8,506 nucleotides of DNA from Candidatus Omnitrophota bacterium (GTDB lineage Bacteria > Omnitrophota > Gorgyraeia > JAFGHF01): the NCBI GenBank assembly GCA_024543015.1, contig JAMXCY010000035.1, positions 1 to 8,506 on the forward strand. The letters run 5' to 3'. Positions 6,728 to 8,506 of this stretch are shown in pieces. Position numbers and translations under genes: made by a program. The notes beneath the pieces are model-generated. The model was given only the letters and a program-made list of their open reading frames with translations. It was not told where the DNA came from and ran no database searches. How positions within the stretch are numbered: the stretch's first letter is position 1; each line of letters starts with the position of its first letter.

Positions 6728-7164
6728 AGATCTATATAGAGCAAATACCTGACTCGGGACTGGAGCTTAGCGAGACTTGCCAGCCGGAGAACCTGGACTT
6801 AAATAAAGCAGATATAAGATTTAGCGAACCGATAAATTTATCTGTTCGTGCAACCAAAGGGGACAATATTGTTTCTATAAACTTAAAAATTGATAGCACA
6901 ATGCACCTTAATTGCAGTAGGTGCTTAGAAGAATTCATTTATCCTTTGTCTCGAAATATCGATTTAAACCTGCTAATAGAAGATAAGAAAGAGATAGATA
7001 TTACCGATAATCTGCGGGAAGAGATAATCTTAAGTTACCCCTTAAAACCACTTTGCCAGGCTGATTGCCTTGGGCTATGCGCAACTTGTGGCCAGAATTT
7101 AAATAAAGGAAGGTGTAATCATGGCACATCCAAAAAGACGTCATTCAAAATCTCGACGCGATAA
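6724..7164 (+). CDS. yceD: YceD/DUF177 family protein (YlbN-like), C-terminus altered
   Basis: This belongs to the DUF177/YceD family, nearly always found beside rpmF and linked in bacteria and plastids to 23S rRNA accumulation or large-subunit assembly; its exact biochemical activity is not settled. Visible hallmarks are L-N-C64-S-R-C67-L-E-E-F and the cysteine-rich block C111-x3-C115-x-G-L-C119-x2-C122-G-x-N-L-N, with C131 just after. The usual family ending, a second cysteine followed by a D-P-R-containing helix, is missing. Instead residues 133-146 are read out of frame from the start of rpmF, giving a basic tail. The 146-residue length is a little short. The ATG overlaps the ackA stop by ATGA, with no clear Shine-Dalgarno. 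The family call is firm; the tail's role is unknown. Confidence 0.88.
   Translation: MKIYIEQIPDSGLELSETCQPENLDLNKADIRFSEPINLSVRATKGDNIVSINLKIDSTMHLNCSRCLEEFIYPLSRNIDLNLLIEDKKEIDITDNLREEIILSYPLKPLCQADCLGLCATCGQNLNKGRCNHGTSKKTSFKISTR
7106..7115 (+). promoter_or_regulatory. Ribosome-binding site for rpmF, inside the yceD coding region
   Basis: AAGGAAGGTG ends five bases before the rpmF ATG at 7121 and lies within codons for the cysteine-rich end of YceD. It is a strong Shine-Dalgarno match, as expected for an abundant ribosomal protein, and it confirms the rpmF start despite the 44-base overlap with yceD. Confidence 0.75.
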
Positions 7165-7321
7165 AAGAAGGACACACGATAACTTAAGCCGGCCTAATTT
7201 GGGTCTTTGTCCGCATTGTCGAAAACTTAAGCTTGCGCATATGATTTGTCCTCATTGCGGTTACTATAAGGGCAGGCAAGTCGTAGAAATAGAACCGAAA
7301 AAGAAGAAAGAAAAACGATGA
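7121..7321 (+). CDS. rpmF: 50S ribosomal protein bL32
   Basis: bL32 is a small basic protein of the large ribosomal subunit. The N-terminus M-A-H-P-K-R-R-H-S-K-S-R-R-D-K-R-R is the family hallmark, with H3 in place of the common V. A zinc ribbon is complete, C30-P-H-C33 and C43-P-H-C46, so this is the zinc-binding form. A lysine-rich tail ends the 66-residue protein, which is of normal length (about 56-66). The gene starts inside yceD (44-base overlap) behind a strong ribosome-binding site and overlaps plsX by ATGA. The yceD-rpmF-plsX order is widely conserved and ties ribosome assembly to phospholipid synthesis genes. No regulator such as fapR intervenes. Confidence 0.97.
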   Translation: MAHPKRRHSKSRRDKRRTHDNLSRPNLGLCPHCRKLKLAHMICPHCGYYKGRQVVEIEPKKKKEKR

Positions 7322-8313
7322 AAATTGTACTGGACGCAATGGGTGGGGATAATGCCCCTGGCGCTACTGTAGAAGGAGCGGTTTTGGCGGCCAAGGAATT
7401 TGGCTCTCGGATCATTCTTGTGGGCATGAAAGATCTGTTAGAGAGAGAACTGTCTAAATACGGCGGCAATATTCCCAATATAGAAATAGAACATGCCTCT
7501 GAGATTATTGATATGCATGATTCGCCTGCTGCCAGCGTAAGAAAAAAGAAAGATTCTTCGATCAATACGGCGGTAAAATTAGTCAAGGATGGTAAGGCTC
7601 AGGCTATAGTCAGTGCTGGCAATACCGGTGCAGTAGTCTGCGCTACCACTCTTTATTTAAGGCTCTTAAAAGGCATAGAGCGCCCAGGTATTGCTATTGT
7701 CGCCCCTACGCTAAAAGGTGCCTCTTTGATTATCGATGTAGGGGCAAATATTGATCCTAAACCGGTTCATCTCTATCAGTATGCAATAATGGGAGATGTC
7801 TATAGCCGGGCTATTTTAAGCAAGTTTAATCCTACCGTGGGTCTTTTAAATATCGGACAAGAAGCCTCTAAAGGTACCGACTTTACCAAGAAGGCCTATG
7901 ACCTTTTTGCCAAGAGCCGGTTAAACTTTATCGGCAATGTGGAGGGACGGGACTTGTTTAACGGCCGATGTGACGTAATAGTCTGCGATGGATTTGTAGG
8001 TAATGTAGTGTTGAAGGTGAGTGAAAGCCTGGCTGAGAGCTTGAGCGCATTGCTTAAACGGGAAATGGGAGAGAACTTTATTACCAGACTAGGTGCTTTA
8101 TTTAGTAAATCAGCCCTGATGGCCATGAAAAAAGAGATGGATTACAGTGAATATGGCGGTGCGCCTCTTTTAGGAATAGATGGTATTTGCATTATCGGCC
8201 ATGGTTCCTCATCCGCCAAAGCAATTAAGAACGCCATTAGAGTAGCTGGAGAAGCTATTGACCAGAAGGTAAATCAGCATATCATCGATTCAATGAACAA
8301 ACCTGCATTATAA
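7318..8313 (+). CDS. plsX: Phosphate acyltransferase PlsX
   Basis: PlsX converts acyl-ACP plus phosphate to acyl-phosphate and ACP, supplying the acyl donor for PlsY in phosphatidic acid synthesis; it is a peripheral membrane enzyme. The start M-K-I-V-L-D-A-M-G-G-D is diagnostic and fixes the ATG, which overlaps rpmF by ATGA. Further family blocks are K-K-D-S-S-I, S99-A-G-N-T-G-A105, D-V-G-A-N-I-D, G-L-L-N-I-G-Q-E, F-I-G-N-V-E-G-R-D, C223-D-G-F-V-G-N229 and G-G-A-P-L-L-G-I-D-G. The length of 331 residues is normal. PlsX and Pta share a fold superfamily (isocitrate dehydrogenase-like), so this cassette carries two related acyl-phosphate-forming enzymes. fabD follows after four bases. plsY is not in the window. 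Confidence 0.97.
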   Translation: MKIVLDAMGGDNAPGATVEGAVLAAKEFGSRIILVGMKDLLERELSKYGGNIPNIEIEHASEIIDMHDSPAASVRKKKDSSINTAVKLVKDGKAQAIVSAGNTGAVVCATTLYLRLLKGIERPGIAIVAPTLKGASLIIDVGANIDPKPVHLYQYAIMGDVYSRAILSKFNPTVGLLNIGQEASKGTDFTKKAYDLFAKSRLNFIGNVEGRDLFNGRCDVIVCDGFVGNVVLKVSESLAESLSALLKREMGENFITRLGALFSKSALMAMKKEMDYSEYGGAPLLGIDGICIIGHGSSSAKAIKNAIRVAGEAIDQKVNQHIIDSMNKPAL

Positions 8314-8317
8314 ACCT

Positions 8318-8506
8318 ATGCTCAATGTTGCTTATATTTTTCCCGGTCAGGGCGCCCAATATGTAGGAATGGGTGAGGATTTTTACCGTAGCTATCCAGA
8401 GGCAAAAGAGGTCTTTGAGTGTGCAGATAGAGTCCTGGGCTTTAAATTAAGCGAACTTATATTTAAAGGAACGCTGGAAGAACTGACCCTGACCGTTAAT
8501 TGCCAG
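8318..8506 (+). CDS. fabD: Malonyl-CoA:ACP transacylase FabD, N-terminal part
   Basis: The first 63 codons of a gene run off the right edge of the window. The opening M-L-N-V-A-Y-I followed by F8-P-G-Q-G-A-Q14 and Y-V-G-M-G is the malonyl-CoA:ACP transacylase N-terminus, where the G-Q-G-x-Q segment helps form the oxyanion hole. L-E-E-L-T-L-T with a closing N-x-Q matches the family's conserved E-E-L-x-x-T-x-x-x-Q region. The catalytic G-H-S-x-G and histidine lie beyond the window, so integrity cannot be judged. FabD moves malonyl from CoA to ACP to feed fatty acid elongation. The ATG lies four bases after the plsX stop, without a visible Shine-Dalgarno, which suggests coupling to plsX. An acyltransferase domain of a polyketide synthase is unlikely given the free-standing start and position after plsX. 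Confidence 0.92.
   Translation, partial: MLNVAYIFPGQGAQYVGMGEDFYRSYPEAKEVFECADRVLGFKLSELIFKGTLEELTLTVNCQ

Noticed and set aside
7227..7586. 119-codon open frame on the - strand across rpmF and plsX
   Set aside because: It is antisense to two confidently assigned genes, low in complexity (serine and leucine rich), and has no support as a real protein.

Overview
The window is a gene-dense bacterial chromosome segment with every recognised gene on the + strand and no non-coding stretch longer than about 20 bases. It holds the 3' end of an unidentified gene, nine complete genes (mtaB, recG, rsmD, coaD, pta, ackA, a YceD/DUF177 gene, rpmF, plsX) and the 5' end of fabD. No RNA gene, mobile element, CRISPR array or convincing terminator is visible.

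Organism: the order recG-rsmD-coaD-pta-ackA-yceD-rpmF-plsX-fabD resembles a housekeeping block found, with variations, in several bacterial phyla including Clostridia-like bacteria. No fapR lies between rpmF and plsX, as it does in many Firmicutes. Lysine-rich, mid-GC proteins that match no familiar model species suggest an uncultivated lineage; an Omnitrophota-like bacterium is my best guess, but this is inference with low confidence. Coding sequence from about position 360 onward is roughly mid-40s % GC by sampling, while the first 240 bases count to about 34% GC.

Layout: (1) 1-246, tail of an AT-rich gene, perhaps a membrane glycosyltransferase. (2) 263-4175, nucleic-acid maintenance: tRNA methylthiotransferase MtaB, helicase RecG, 16S rRNA methyltransferase RsmD. 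(3) 4172-6727, CoA and acetyl-phosphate metabolism: CoaD makes dephospho-CoA, Pta interconverts acetyl-CoA and acetyl-phosphate, AckA interconverts acetyl-phosphate and acetate with ATP. (4) 6724-7321, the YceD/DUF177 and ribosomal protein bL32 pair. (5) 7318-8506, entry into lipid synthesis: PlsX makes acyl-phosphate and FabD loads malonyl groups onto ACP.

Five of the ten junctions are 4-base ATGA stop/start overlaps, one is a 44-base overlap and the other four are gaps of 1-20 bases, so the block is probably transcribed together with coupled translation. The main oddities are an acetate kinase that is compact by two internal deletions yet keeps its catalytic residues, a YceD protein whose usual C-terminus is replaced by out-of-frame reading of rpmF, a CxxC insertion in Pta, an altered TRG-loop sequence in RecG, and a 7-base tandem repeat inside mtaB. 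I see no clearly new multi-gene system here.
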